Below are positions 51,522-60,287 of a stretch of 64,000 nt of DNA, piece by piece. Within the stretch, counting starts at the first letter, position 1. Every line of letters begins with the position of its first letter. The notes beneath the pieces are model-generated. The model did not search any database. It had not been told where the DNA came from and was given only the letters and a program-made list of their open reading frames with translations. The position numbers and the translations under genes are program-made. This stretch comes from Sporosarcina sp. FSL K6-1508 (GTDB lineage Bacteria > Bacillota > Bacilli > Bacillales_A > Planococcaceae): the NCBI RefSeq assembly GCF_038007465.1, contig NZ_JBBOXF010000001.1:248001-312000 (forward strand), read 5' to 3'.

Positions 51522-51848
51522 TTATGACTCTTTTCCATTAATAATATCCATAATATGTGTCCAAGTCTCTTTTTTGAAGACTTCGCCCGGTTCTCCATCT
51601 CCGATATTGCTGTAGCCTATCACCGCTCCGAGGTAAGCTGCACCGGCTAGAATCAAGAGGACAAGTATCACACGAAGCCAAATTGGAAGGAGGCGAATTT
51701 GGACCCAAAATTGCTTCTTTGGTGGAGTTTCCTCTACCGGTCCATTTTGCCGCCCGCGTTCTTTTCGAGTAGATCGAATTAAAGGCGGTGCGCTATCCCT
51801 TTTCTTAGGCTCATCCTGTTTCAAGCCGTTTCGTTTTTCATCTGTCAT
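51522..51848 (-). CDS. EpuA-like single-span membrane protein, 108 aa
   Basis: A basic cytoplasmic N-terminus (about 1-50, with KKQFWVQIRLLPIWLR before the helix) precedes one membrane helix (about 60-80) and a short outer tail. This family is often labelled DNA-directed RNA polymerase subunit beta in databases, but nothing in the sequence supports that. Found next to the mbl-flhO-flhP group in Bacillales. Function unknown. Confidence 0.75.
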   Translation of the reverse strand: MTDEKRNGLKQDEPKKRDSAPPLIRSTRKERGRQNGPVEETPPKKQFWVQIRLLPIWLRVILVLLILAGAAYLGAVIGYSNIGDGEPGEVFKKETWTHIMDIINGKES

Positions 51849-51910
51849 TTTCAGTACTCCCTAATTGTCCAGTCTTCAGGCGCCTGCGCAAACATTTTAC
51901 TACTAAAATT

Positions 51911-52747
51911 TTATCGAATGCCGTTGATCAGGCCTAGCATCTGATCCGCAAGTGTCACTGTCCGCGCATTGAATTGGTAATTACGTTGAACATTAATGAG
52001 ATCCGTCATTTCTTTCTGTGAGTTGACGTTAGATCCTTCAAGCGCCTGACCCTCTAAGCCAATTTCGCTACGCGCAGCACCTTGCAGTTCCGTTAAGACC
52101 TGTTGTTGTGTGACGCCAAGATCCGCTAAATTGGCAGGCAGAGCAAAGTTCGTTGAAGAAAGACGCTGCATTAGATTTGGCCGTTCCATCACTGTCACGG
52201 CAAGTTCGATTGTCTGTGTCGTCCCATCCGCATTTGTCAGTTGCAGATTCCCGCCCGGTTTAACCGTATAATTTGTGATATTATCGGAAAACGTGATTGG
52301 CAATCCTGCACTGTTTGCGACTGGGTAGCCCTCACCGTTCACCAACATCACTTGTCCGTTAGCAACTGGGGAAACGTAGAAATTCCCCTGACGTGTATAA
52401 ACCGTTTGCTCTCCGCCTCCATCTGGCATAAGGACGTTGAAATACTGTTTTGGTGTCGTCAATGCAAAATCAAGTTCCCGACCTGTCGTTTGCAACGAAC
52501 CGGCTTTCCAGTTCATCTGTGCTTGACCAAGCATAGCTCCTGATCCATAGCGGATGCCTAATGGTGATTGGCGCGGTGCAGTGTCTGCTTTGTCATTATT
52601 GAATTGTTGGAATAACATTTCCGAGAATTTGGCGTCGCTCGCTTTATAGCCATGAGTTGAAGTGTTCGCAAGGTTATTCCCGATTATATCAAGTTTTCCT
52701 TGTAATTGGTTAAGTGTATTTGTTGCTGTCGTCATTGTGCGTATCAT
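51911..52747 (-). CDS. flhP: Flagellar hook-basal body protein FlhP, 278 aa
   Basis: A rod/hook-family protein (FlgF/FlgG-like) of the flagellar basal body, secreted through the flagellar type III system. The N-terminal flg_bb_rod motif (QLQGKLDIIGNNLANTSTHG) and the C-terminal flg_bbr_C region (VNSQKEMTDLINVQRNYQFN) are typical and form the coiled rod core; the centre is a beta-rich domain. It follows flhO with a 33-bp gap, in the order mbl-flhO-flhP as in B. subtilis. Confidence 0.93.
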   Translation of the reverse strand: MIRTMTTATNTLNQLQGKLDIIGNNLANTSTHGYKASDAKFSEMLFQQFNNDKADTAPRQSPLGIRYGSGAMLGQAQMNWKAGSLQTTGRELDFALTTPKQYFNVLMPDGGGEQTVYTRQGNFYVSPVANGQVMLVNGEGYPVANSAGLPITFSDNITNYTVKPGGNLQLTNADGTTQTIELAVTVMERPNLMQRLSSTNFALPANLADLGVTQQQVLTELQGAARSEIGLEGQALEGSNVNSQKEMTDLINVQRNYQFNARTVTLADQMLGLINGIR

Positions 52748-52780
52748 GATGCATCCCGACTCCTTCCGAATGGCGTGTCA

Positions 52781-53620
52781 TCAGTTGACACGTCCGACTT
52801 CCGTGACTGCTTTCTCCATGCTGCGGTCATATGCTTGGAGAATTTTTTGATTGGCCTCGAATGCACGGTATGCCGTTAGCATATCCGTCATCGTACGTGC
52901 GCCATCGACGTTCGAGCCTTCAAGGTAACCTTGTTGCATCGAGTAAGAGACGCCTGCCATGCCGTTTGCCGCGGCAAGATTTTCTCCGCCTTCTGTCACG
53001 AACATGCCGTCTTCTTGTTTTAGGAGCATGTCAGGGCGCTGTGCGAATGAAATACCGAGTGTTGCAACAGCCGTATTCCCTTCCATGATTACGCCGCCAT
53101 CTGTTATATGGAAATCATCGTTTTGCAGGGCAATCCGCTGGCCATTGCTATCAAGCACATATGCACCGCCCGCACTTGTCAAAAATCCGTTGGGATCAAG
53201 TGTGAAGTTACCGTTTTTAGTATATTGTTCGCGTCCGCCTTCATTTTCAAGTCTGAAGAAGACAGCACCCTGTATACCTGTTTCTGCATCAATCGGCAAA
53301 CGCCCGTCAATCAGCGCCACGTCGGTCGTCAGCTCGGTTTCCAGCAATTGTCCTTGCGAAAATAACGGTAATGTCTCCTGCATGTAGACACCCGTCGAAA
53401 CTGAACCGACTGGGGATAATCCCTTCATCTGGAAACCGTTTTCTGTTGGAATTTTTGCTGTATTAATGCTCGACATATACATTTCGGGAAATGACCGAAT
53501 TACCGATTGCTCTGCCTTAAAGCCCGGCGTATTGGCATTCGCCATATTGTTCGCCAGCATTTCCGTTTTGCGTTGCTGCGCGATCATCCCTGATCCGACT
53601 GTGTAAAATCCACGGAACAT
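52781..53620 (-). CDS. flhO: Flagellar hook-basal body protein FlhO, 279 aa
   Basis: The second rod-type protein, required with FlhP for completing the Gram-positive basal body and hook assembly. N-terminal rod motif MIAQQRKTEMLANNMANANT and C-terminal VDGARTMTDMLTAYRAFEAN, with a beta domain between. AGAAGGAGG-like sequence precedes the ATG (53618-53620). It follows mbl with a 47-bp gap and is probably in one operon. Confidence 0.93.
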   Translation of the reverse strand: MFRGFYTVGSGMIAQQRKTEMLANNMANANTPGFKAEQSVIRSFPEMYMSSINTAKIPTENGFQMKGLSPVGSVSTGVYMQETLPLFSQGQLLETELTTDVALIDGRLPIDAETGIQGAVFFRLENEGGREQYTKNGNFTLDPNGFLTSAGGAYVLDSNGQRIALQNDDFHITDGGVIMEGNTAVATLGISFAQRPDMLLKQEDGMFVTEGGENLAAANGMAGVSYSMQQGYLEGSNVDGARTMTDMLTAYRAFEANQKILQAYDRSMEKAVTEVGRVN

Positions 53621-53667
53621 GTGCCTGCCTCCTTCTGCTACTTAAAAAATTATATTGGTCGCGATTA

Positions 53668-54660
53668 TTAGCGATTAGATATTTTGTCGATATTTTCCAT
53701 TAAGATGCCTGTCCCGATTGCAACGCAGTCAAGTGGATTATCTGAAATGAACACTGGAACTTTCAACTCATCGGCGAGTAATTGGTCGATGCCGTGCAAT
53801 AATGCACCGCCGCCAGTAAGAAATACGCCGCGATCTATAATGTCAGCCGACAATTCAGGCGGCGTTTTTTCCAAGACATTTTTCGCTGCATGAACAATCA
53901 TATAGATTGATTCTTTCAGTGCTACAGCGATTTCATCCGAATGGATTGTGACTGTACGAGGAAGTCCTGAAACCATGTCACGACCTCTTATATCTATTTG
54001 TTCTTTACGACTGCCTGGGAAGACCGTACCAACATTGAATTTAATATTTTCCGCAGTCCGTTCTCCGATAAGTAATTTATAATGATGTTTAATATATTGT
54101 GTGATGTCATTGTCAAAAGTATCCCCGGCTACAGTGATAGAGCGCGATGTGACGATATCTCCCATTGATAGGACAGCGACGTCTGTCGTGCCTCCGCCGA
54201 TATCGATAACCATGTTGCCGCTCGGTTGGAAAATATCCATTCCAGCTCCGATTGCTGCAACTTTCGGTTCCTCTTCAAGATAGATTTTTTTGCCGCCTGA
54301 TTTTTCAGCAGCTTGTCGAATGGCTTTTTGTTCTACACTCGTTATATTTGTCGGGCAGCAGATGAGAATTCTCGGTTTTGATAAAAAACCTTTAACGTCC
54401 AATTTATTGATGAAGTGGGTCAGCATCGCTTCCGTTACATCAAAGTCAGCGATAACCCCGTCTTTCATAGGTCTGATCGCAATGATATTAGCGGGCGTCC
54501 TGCCAACCATTTGTCTTGCTTCTTCTCCGACTGCAAGCACTTTATTCGTATGTTTATCAATGGCTACAACTGAGGGCTCGTTTAGAACAATCCCTTTACC
54601 TTTAACGTGTATTAAGACGTTGGCCGTACCGAGGTCAATCCCAATATCTTTTGCAAACAT
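53668..54660 (-). CDS. mbl: MreB-like cell-shape protein Mbl, 330 aa
   Basis: A bacterial actin that organises lateral cell-wall synthesis at the inner membrane. Actin-fold motifs: phosphate 1 (IGIDLGTANVLI), connect 1, phosphate 2 (VIDIGGGTTDVAV), adenosine (VFLTGGGALLHGI) and connect 2. It starts at ATG 54658-54660 with GGAAGGGG upstream; a frame 10 codons longer is less likely. Located after spoIIID and before flhO, which identifies it as Mbl rather than MreB. Confidence 0.93.
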   Translation of the reverse strand: MFAKDIGIDLGTANVLIHVKGKGIVLNEPSVVAIDKHTNKVLAVGEEARQMVGRTPANIIAIRPMKDGVIADFDVTEAMLTHFINKLDVKGFLSKPRILICCPTNITSVEQKAIRQAAEKSGGKKIYLEEEPKVAAIGAGMDIFQPSGNMVIDIGGGTTDVAVLSMGDIVTSRSITVAGDTFDNDITQYIKHHYKLLIGERTAENIKFNVGTVFPGSRKEQIDIRGRDMVSGLPRTVTIHSDEIAVALKESIYMIVHAAKNVLEKTPPELSADIIDRGVFLTGGGALLHGIDQLLADELKVPVFISDNPLDCVAIGTGILMENIDKISNR

Positions 54661-54878
54661 TGTTTCTGTTTCCCCTTCCACCTGCATCATCGGATATTCC
54701 CGTGTATGTATACGCTTCTAACAAACCATTTTACCATAGTTTGCCGCCAATGAATATACTTTAGAACCATTTTTTGAAAGAACTCTTTATATTCTAACAT
54801 GAATCGACAGCAATGTTGAGTTAGACGCAATGCATGAATATTACTAGTTGCTTATGTATTCAAGAGTCTAGTCAACAA

Positions 54879-54919
54879 TAAAAGACGGATCGCAATGAGT
54901 CTGCGAACCGCCCTTTATT
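54879..54919 (-). terminator. Terminator after spoIIID
   Basis: On the minus strand GGGCGGTTCGCA and TGCGATCCGTC pair with one mismatch, followed by TTTTATTG. Confidence 0.7.
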
Positions 54920-54920
54920 T

Positions 54921-55190
54921 CTAACTGGTTCCAACTTTTTTCGTCTCATTCATCCATTTAATTCTGGTCGCCTCGCCGCCCCGTAAATGTCTGACAGACT
55001 TATGATAGGCAAGTATTTTTGCGACTTCTTCAGATAGTGCCACATCGACGTTGGGCAAGCGTTCCGTCAAGTCTTTGTGGACTGTGCTTTTTGAGTAGCC
55101 TGTCGCTTTTGCTAACGCCCGTACTGTAAGTCCAGTTTCCAGCAACATTTTTCCGAGGCGCACGCATCGCCTCCGTATTTGCTCGTGCAC
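54921..55190 (-). CDS. spoIIID: Sporulation transcription factor SpoIIID, 89 aa
   Basis: A mother-cell DNA-binding regulator that modulates sigma-E genes and sigK. Helix-turn-helix at about 22-42 (TVRALAKATGYSKSTVHKDL) and a C-terminal basic helix (RGGEATRIKW), both used for DNA contact. Length is close to B. subtilis SpoIIID (93 aa). The GTG start at 55188-55190 has AGGAAGAGGG upstream. Its presence shows that the organism forms endospores. Confidence 0.95.
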   Translation of the reverse strand: MHEQIRRRCVRLGKMLLETGLTVRALAKATGYSKSTVHKDLTERLPNVDVALSEEVAKILAYHKSVRHLRGGEATRIKWMNETKKVGTS

Positions 55191-55287
55191 GCCCTCTTCC
55201 TTTCGTGTCAGGTCCGAATCTTCCTTTATCTTATGCGATTAATGGGCGCGATATGCGGGCAATGGTTGAGAGGGTGAATTGATTGGA

Positions 55288-55770
55288 TATGGGTGGTTGA
55301 TTTGAGGGTATGAGCGTTGGCGGGGAATTATGAGCGGTTCGCTTGCGGATACGGGCGGTGGCGGGGTGTTATGAGCGGTTCGCTCGCGGATATGGGCGGT
55401 AGCGGGGTGTTATGAGCGGTTGGCTTGCGGATATGAGCGGTTGGCTCACGGATACGAGCGGTGGCGCGGGGATATGCAGCAGTTGGCTTGCAGATACGAG
55501 CGGTGGCGTGAGGATATGAGCGATTGCCTGGAGTTATGAGCGGTTCGCTCGCGGATACGAGCGATGGCATGGTGATATGAGCGGTTGGCTCGCGGATACG
55601 AGCGGTGGCATGGTGATATGAGCGGTTGACTCATGGATACGAGCGGTGGCATGGTGATATGAGCGGTTGGCTCACGAATACGAGCGGTGGCATGTGGTGT
55701 TATGAGCGGTTGGCTCACGAATACGAGCGGTGGCATGGTGATACGAGCGCTTGACGCGGAGTTACGGTCA
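55288..55770. repeat. Phased repeat array, about 24 units with 20-22-bp spacing
   Basis: Units such as TATGAGCGGTTGGCTCGCGGA and TACGAGCGGTGGCATGGTGA alternate, giving steps of 21 and 20 bp (41 bp per pair), with two or three 22-bp exceptions. The mixed 20/21 spacing shifts the reading frame, so this is not a coding repeat. The whole 55191-55870 gap contains only this array and the spoIIQ terminator. Confidence 0.88.
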
Positions 55771-55820
55771 GTCTACTCGAGATAGTATCAATTCGCACAC
55801 GGTACATCTGTTTTTATCAA

Positions 55821-55858
55821 AAGAAAAAGCCACTCCGGATTGATTCGGAAATGGCTGG
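55821..55858 (-). terminator. Terminator after spoIIQ
   Basis: On the minus strand GCCATTTCCG and CGGAGTGGC pair around ATTGATT-like loop, followed by TTTTTCTTTT. Confidence 0.8.
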
Positions 55859-55870
55859 GAAGGTGCTGTT

Positions 55871-56530
55871 TTAAAATGCAAGATATGAGCGCGGGTTGAC
55901 AGCTACACCGTCCTGTTGTACTTCGAAATGAAGGTGGATACCAGCTGTATGGTTCCATTCATTTTCTGTTGCGGCACCGAGCACTTGACCCTGTTCTACC
56001 TCATCACCTTTTTTAACGAGAATTCCTGAGACAGATCGATAGACTGTTTTTAACCCATCTGCATGAGAGAGTATGATTTCATCACCTTTAAATGGGTCTA
56101 GCACGACATCTTCTACCTTTCCGCTCAATGCAGCTACAACTTCGAACTCCTTGCCTTGTACAGAAATCGTTACACCTGTATTCATCACGTATGTCTGATC
56201 GAATACGAGCATAGCGCTTTCACGCATAGCTTCATCTGCATCTACGTCGTAATAATCTTGCAGAATGGCTACGTCATCCAGAAGTGCTTCAGTAAATGGA
56301 TATTTGAGCAGCTCCTTTGATGCGTTGGTTTCAACTACTAGTCCGTCTTTCGGGTCCTTCCCCGCAACGTCTGCCATGCCTGGAGCATCATCTTTCATGA
56401 ATGCATTATAACCCCAGATCATGCCGACGAAGACGATTGCGATACCCGAATAGACTACAGGCCAAAACCAGCTTTTTGTCTTTGCACTTGTGTTCTTCTG
56501 AGAAGGGGCTTTCGGTTTTTCTTCTCGCAT
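55871..56530 (-). CDS. spoIIQ: Forespore protein SpoIIQ, 219 aa
   Basis: A forespore membrane protein that pairs with SpoIIIAH across the intermembrane space during engulfment. Short cytoplasmic N-terminus, one membrane helix (about 22-42), then an outer region with a degenerate LytM/M23 domain (about 125-215; ILVKKGDEVEQGQVLG, HLHFEVQQDG). Start ATG at 56528-56530, 6 nt after GAGGTG; the ATG two codons upstream is too close to that site. It lies 10 bp after spoIID, so the two sporulation genes are adjacent. Confidence 0.92.
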   Translation of the reverse strand: MREEKPKAPSQKNTSAKTKSWFWPVVYSGIAIVFVGMIWGYNAFMKDDAPGMADVAGKDPKDGLVVETNASKELLKYPFTEALLDDVAILQDYYDVDADEAMRESAMLVFDQTYVMNTGVTISVQGKEFEVVAALSGKVEDVVLDPFKGDEIILSHADGLKTVYRSVSGILVKKGDEVEQGQVLGAATENEWNHTAGIHLHFEVQQDGVAVNPRSYLAF

Positions 56531-56540
56531 TGTCATCACC

Positions 56541-57509
56541 TCACTCGCTATTGTTTGCAAGTGAAGGAGTTTTTAAACATTTGGAATCAAGTAATGTGAA
56601 CTTTTTTATTTGAGTGCCTGTGTAATAGTGTAAAAGAATACTTTCAGCTGTCCATCCTTTCTGCGCATATGCTTCCGCTCCATATTGGCTCATGCCAACG
56701 CCATGGCCATATCCGGTTGTTGTTACATGGACAATTTTATTGTTCATGTCAAATGCAATATCAAAATCCGTTGAAGCTAGTCCCAGCAAATCTCGCATTT
56801 CTCTGCCAGTCGCCTCGAATCCTGAAGTTACTGCTTTCTGCACACGTCCCGTTGGATTCCGAATGAGTTGAAGGGATCTGAAGCGGTCAGCATCCCATTT
56901 ACCGCCCATCACTTTATTCCATTCGGTAAGCGTCAGTTTTGCTGTTCGTTTTACTTCCGCCGCAACGTCCCCCTCCCCGGGACTTTCCACGCTTTGTAAA
57001 TAGGGTATGTCATTGCCGCTAAAATTTTGGGCTGTTTCAGTTTTACCATTAGATGTGGAAAAAAACATGGCCGATATCATTTCATCATTATAAACAATTA
57101 TATCTCCCGCAGTCGCTTTTACTGCGTCACGTACTTTCCTTTCGTTGCGTTTGAATTCTTTCCCCCATCTTTCTTTTCGTTTCGCTTCAGCTGAATAGAC
57201 TTGTGCGGAAACATCAGCTGCAATGGTTTTTGTGCCGTTAGCCGTTGTCTGAAGCGCGTATGTACGAGCTGCGATCGCTTGTGCCTTCAAGGCCTCTTCT
57301 TGGAACGTAGCAGGCATTTCAGCCGCGACGACACCTACTACATACTCTTCAAGCGAAATTGGCTTGTCCATACCGGCAACACTGATGTTTACGGGGCAAA
57401 GCTCCACTTCCTTCACTTCGGCCTCCTTGACTTCTTCCGGCGTTTGCTTCAGTAATAAAGGGATGAAAAACAAGAGTATGATGAATAATGCTGTTAGTAG
57501 TTTGTCCAT
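56541..57509 (-). CDS. spoIID: Stage II sporulation protein D, 322 aa
   Basis: A mother-cell lytic transglycosylase that drives engulfment together with SpoIIM and SpoIIP. N-terminal membrane anchor (about 5-20), then the SpoIID domain with the catalytic-glutamate region EYVVGVVAAEMP (about 55-66) and the conserved C-terminal GYGHGVGMSQYGA (about 268-280). Between murAA and spoIIQ as in other Bacillales. Expected to be sigma-E-controlled; I could not assign the promoter with confidence. Confidence 0.94.
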   Translation of the reverse strand: MDKLLTALFIILLFFIPLLLKQTPEEVKEAEVKEVELCPVNISVAGMDKPISLEEYVVGVVAAEMPATFQEEALKAQAIAARTYALQTTANGTKTIAADVSAQVYSAEAKRKERWGKEFKRNERKVRDAVKATAGDIIVYNDEMISAMFFSTSNGKTETAQNFSGNDIPYLQSVESPGEGDVAAEVKRTAKLTLTEWNKVMGGKWDADRFRSLQLIRNPTGRVQKAVTSGFEATGREMRDLLGLASTDFDIAFDMNNKIVHVTTTGYGHGVGMSQYGAEAYAQKGWTAESILLHYYTGTQIKKFTLLDSKCLKTPSLANNSE

Positions 57510-57607
57510 GATTAATTATATGAACCTAATTTGGTTTTATTCCTGCTTTTTTGGGTACACTAGCAAAAGCAAGTACTGTCAGTATTTTGGATGCGGAAAA
57601 TTAAACA

Positions 57608-57644
57608 CCAAAAAGGCCGTAGTATGAGTCCTACAGCCCTTTTC
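57608..57644 (-). terminator. Terminator after murAA
   Basis: On the minus strand AAAGGGCTGTAG and CTACGGCCTTTTT pair around GACTCATA. Confidence 0.8.
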
Positions 57645-57663
57645 AAGTATTTATGGAGTTTGG

Positions 57664-58962
57664 TTAAACGAGTTGTGTTGTTTTTTCAGTTTGTGTTTCC
57701 GGTGAAACGCGGACGATATCCGCTCCAAGTGCTGCAAGTTTTCCATGGAAATTCACATATCCGCGGTCAAGATGCGACAATTCGGTAACACGAGTCACGC
57801 CTTCGGCTACAAGTCCTGCAAGAATGAGGGCTGCAGCTGCACGAAGATCCGTTGCTGCCACTTCAGCGCCTTGAAGTTCAGACGGTCCAGTAATAATAAC
57901 TGATCTGCCTTCAATTTTGACGGAAGCATTCATCCGGCGGAATTCTTCAACGTGCATGAAACGATTTTCAAACACAGTTTCAGTCAGAATGCCAGTACCT
58001 GTCGATGTCAGCATAAGCGCCATCATTTGGGATTGCATATCTGTCGGGAAACCTGGATGCGGCATTGTTTTCAAGTCCACTGATTTTAACGGATGATTTG
58101 CAGTGACACGGACTCCTTCATCTAATTCCGTAATGACGACGCCCATTTCACCCAATTTCGAAATAAGTGCAGCATTATGTTCAGGTACAGCGTTTTCAAT
58201 GATAACATCGCCGCCTGTAATTGCAGCTGCTACCATGAAAGTACCTGTTTCGATACGATCCGGTATAATATGATGTATCGTACCATATAGTTTATTGACA
58301 CCTTCAATTCGGATTGTGTCTGTACCGGCTCCAACAACTTTACCGCCCATTTCATTGATAAAGTTGGCAAGGTCCACAATTTCAGGTTCCTTTGCCGAGT
58401 TCTCTATAATTGTTGTTCCGGTAGCTAATGCGGCTGCAGTCATGATATTTTCAGTTGCACCGACACTTGGGAAGTCAAGGTAAATCTTGGCACCTTTCAA
58501 ACCGTTTTCCGCTTTCGCTTCAACGTGACCGTGGCCAAATGTGATTTCTGCTCCCATTGCTTCAAAACCTTTTAAATGTTGGTCAATTGGACGTGATCCG
58601 ATTGCACAGCCACCCGGAAGAGCGACACGTGCAAATCCATTACGTGCAAGAAGCGGTCCCATAACAAGAATTGAGGCACGCATTTTCCGTACATATTCAA
58701 ACTGAGCTTCACTTGACAGTGTATCCGAAGAATCGATGATGACTTCATCCAATTTAGGGATGTAGTCCACTTTTGCATTCAAACTTTTTAGCACTTCGTT
58801 TATTGTTCCAACGTCCGAAAGATTTGGTACATCACGGATTACGTTTATCCCGTCTGACGCGAGCAGTGCAGCTGCAAGTATTGGCAAAACTGCATTTTTA
58901 GCGCCTTCTACCCGGACGTTCCCTTTAAGCATACGTCCACCGTTGATAATAATTTTATCCAA
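57664..58962 (-). CDS. murAA: UDP-N-acetylglucosamine 1-carboxyvinyltransferase MurA, 432 aa
   Basis: Transfers enolpyruvate from PEP to UDP-GlcNAc, the first committed step of peptidoglycan synthesis. EPSP-synthase-like inside-out barrel. Catalytic loop with Cys119 (LPGGCAIGSRP; the fosfomycin target), KNAVLP near the N-terminus, and the conserved SVGATENIM and DLRAAAAL segments. Usual length. A consensus sigma-A promoter (59054-59082) lies about 90 bp upstream. Its place beside ywzB and spoIID identifies it as MurAA. Confidence 0.96.
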   Translation of the reverse strand: MDKIIINGGRMLKGNVRVEGAKNAVLPILAAALLASDGINVIRDVPNLSDVGTINEVLKSLNAKVDYIPKLDEVIIDSSDTLSSEAQFEYVRKMRASILVMGPLLARNGFARVALPGGCAIGSRPIDQHLKGFEAMGAEITFGHGHVEAKAENGLKGAKIYLDFPSVGATENIMTAAALATGTTIIENSAKEPEIVDLANFINEMGGKVVGAGTDTIRIEGVNKLYGTIHHIIPDRIETGTFMVAAAITGGDVIIENAVPEHNAALISKLGEMGVVITELDEGVRVTANHPLKSVDLKTMPHPGFPTDMQSQMMALMLTSTGTGILTETVFENRFMHVEEFRRMNASVKIEGRSVIITGPSELQGAEVAATDLRAAAALILAGLVAEGVTRVTELSHLDRGYVNFHGKLAALGADIVRVSPETQTEKTTQLV

Positions 58963-59053
58963 AATAAGTCCCTCCGACTCCTAAGTTGTAGCCAAACATA
59001 ATATGGTTATATATAATATTTTTCGCCTTACATTCATCTTCAAAACATATACT

Positions 59054-59082
59054 ATTCTACAATGCCCCTGCTTATTAAACAA
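59054..59082 (-). promoter_or_regulatory. Sigma-A promoter of murAA
   Basis: On the minus strand TTGTTT, a 17-bp spacer and TAGAAT. The rest of the 58963-59378 gap shows no convincing gene; a B. subtilis ywmB equivalent, expected here, is absent. Confidence 0.7.
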
Positions 59083-59378
59083 GTAGCGTCCGGGCTATTT
59101 TTCTGACTAAGTGCCACGTAGTTTATAATATGTGCACTTATGGCGTTTTGTGTCAAAAAGTCTTTCCACCTGTCACTTAAGTTCCCCTTATTTAGTCACA
59201 GCAAACCTTACATTAACACAAAATGATGAATTTCATGTCATCGCCCCGAATACGATGTTTTTTCATGCTTCAGCGGTTTCCCTTTTGGATAACTGCTGAG
59301 TTTTTTTCGTATGCGCGGCGACCACATGCGTCTCACCAAAACATAGTACAAACTATACGTATGTTTAATCAAAAGTAG

Positions 59379-59615
59379 TTAGCCGAACATGAATGGGAGC
59401 TTTCCTGACCAATAGGATAACTCTAAAAAGAAATTTGATACGGACGAACCGATTGCAATGCTGAGTAAAATGAACAATAACTGTGCTTGGAAGACACGGT
59501 TTTTTTTAATAATTTTTTCCGGCATGATTACCTGCAGCGCAAAAAATGAAACAGCGATGAAAACAGTATGTGAAACGATGGCCAGCAGTGGTTGAAATGC
59601 GATTATGTCACCCAC
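59379..59615 (-). CDS. ywzB: YwzB-like DUF1146 membrane protein, 78 aa
   Basis: A small membrane protein with two hydrophobic helices (about 8-28 and 45-65) and a short basic link (PEKIIKKNR). It belongs to the DUF1146/YwzB family by sequence and place, directly after the ATP synthase operon. The start is GTG at 59613-59615, 7 nt after AAAGGAGG. Function unknown. Confidence 0.85.
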   Translation of the reverse strand: MGDIIAFQPLLAIVSHTVFIAVSFFALQVIMPEKIIKKNRVFQAQLLFILLSIAIGSSVSNFFLELSYWSGKLPFMFG

Positions 59616-59673
59616 ACGAAGACCTCCTTTGTTCAATAATATCGTAAAACAGAGCTATCTTGGCTGTATTGAA

Positions 59674-59707
59674 AAGGCGGACAGAAGAATTTTTCCCCTG
59701 TCCGCCA
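59674..59707 (-). terminator. Terminator of the atp operon
   Basis: On the minus strand GGCGGACAG and CTGTCCGCC pair around 13-14 nt, followed by TTTTC, 12 bp after atpC. Confidence 0.88.
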
Positions 59708-59718
59708 TGATCAACAAC

Positions 59719-60126
59719 TCATTTTGATCTTGTTTCGTAGACGTCGATACGGTTGATGGCACGTTTTAAATCCAGGTCCGCCAATTCGTAATCTAGGCCT
59801 TCTTGTTTTGCCCGTAGTGTCTCTTCTGCGCGTTCCGCCGCTTTTTTTGCACGAGCGATATCGATAGAAGAAGCAAGTTCTGCACTTTGTGCTAAAACCG
59901 TGACAACATCCGGACGGACTTCGATAAAACCGCCATGAACGGCAATATGTTCAGTCGAATCATCCTTCTGCAGGCGAAGCCCACCGATTTTAAGCGGAGC
60001 AACCATCGCGATATGGCCGGGAAGGATCCCAATTTCACCTGTTTCAGTAACTGCGATGATCATGTTCGCTTCAGTTTCAACAACAGGGCCGTCGGGAGTG
60101 ACGATATTGACTTTAATTGTCTTCAT
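59719..60126 (-). CDS. atpC: ATP synthase F1 subunit epsilon, 135 aa
   Basis: Part of the central stalk that couples and regulates the F1 motor. N-terminal beta sandwich (VNIVTPDGPVVETEANMI, GILPGHIAMVAPL) and C-terminal helical hairpin (RAKKAAERAEETL). Normal length. AGGAGGG precedes the ATG. It is the last gene of the atp operon. The 161-bp gap to atpD contains a degenerate intergenic repeat. Confidence 0.96.
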   Translation of the reverse strand: MKTIKVNIVTPDGPVVETEANMIIAVTETGEIGILPGHIAMVAPLKIGGLRLQKDDSTEHIAVHGGFIEVRPDVVTVLAQSAELASSIDIARAKKAAERAEETLRAKQEGLDYELADLDLKRAINRIDVYETRSK

Positions 60127-60287
60127 TTTTTTCCCTCCTGGTCCCCTCTAATTAAATACGCCTCGACGTGTAGAACATTGCGTACAAATTTTCATCGGTC
60201 TTGTTATTTAAATCCCTCTAAAAATCTGTGACACCCACCCGAGGCCTTATTTCATTTCAGAAGGGGTTTGAATCCTGCTGAATTAAA

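Noticed and set aside
51522..51848. RNA polymerase beta subunit
   Set aside because: This is a common database label for EpuA-like proteins; the 108-aa single-span protein has no polymerase motif.
55328..55736. Minus-strand frames rich in His/Arg/Pro across the repeat array
   Set aside because: By-products of a repetitive sequence without start signals; frame is not kept between units.
59220..59350. Short minus-strand frame ending in TQQLSKRETAEA between murAA and ywzB
   Set aside because: No start with a ribosome-binding site and no recognisable family; in-frame stop directly upstream.
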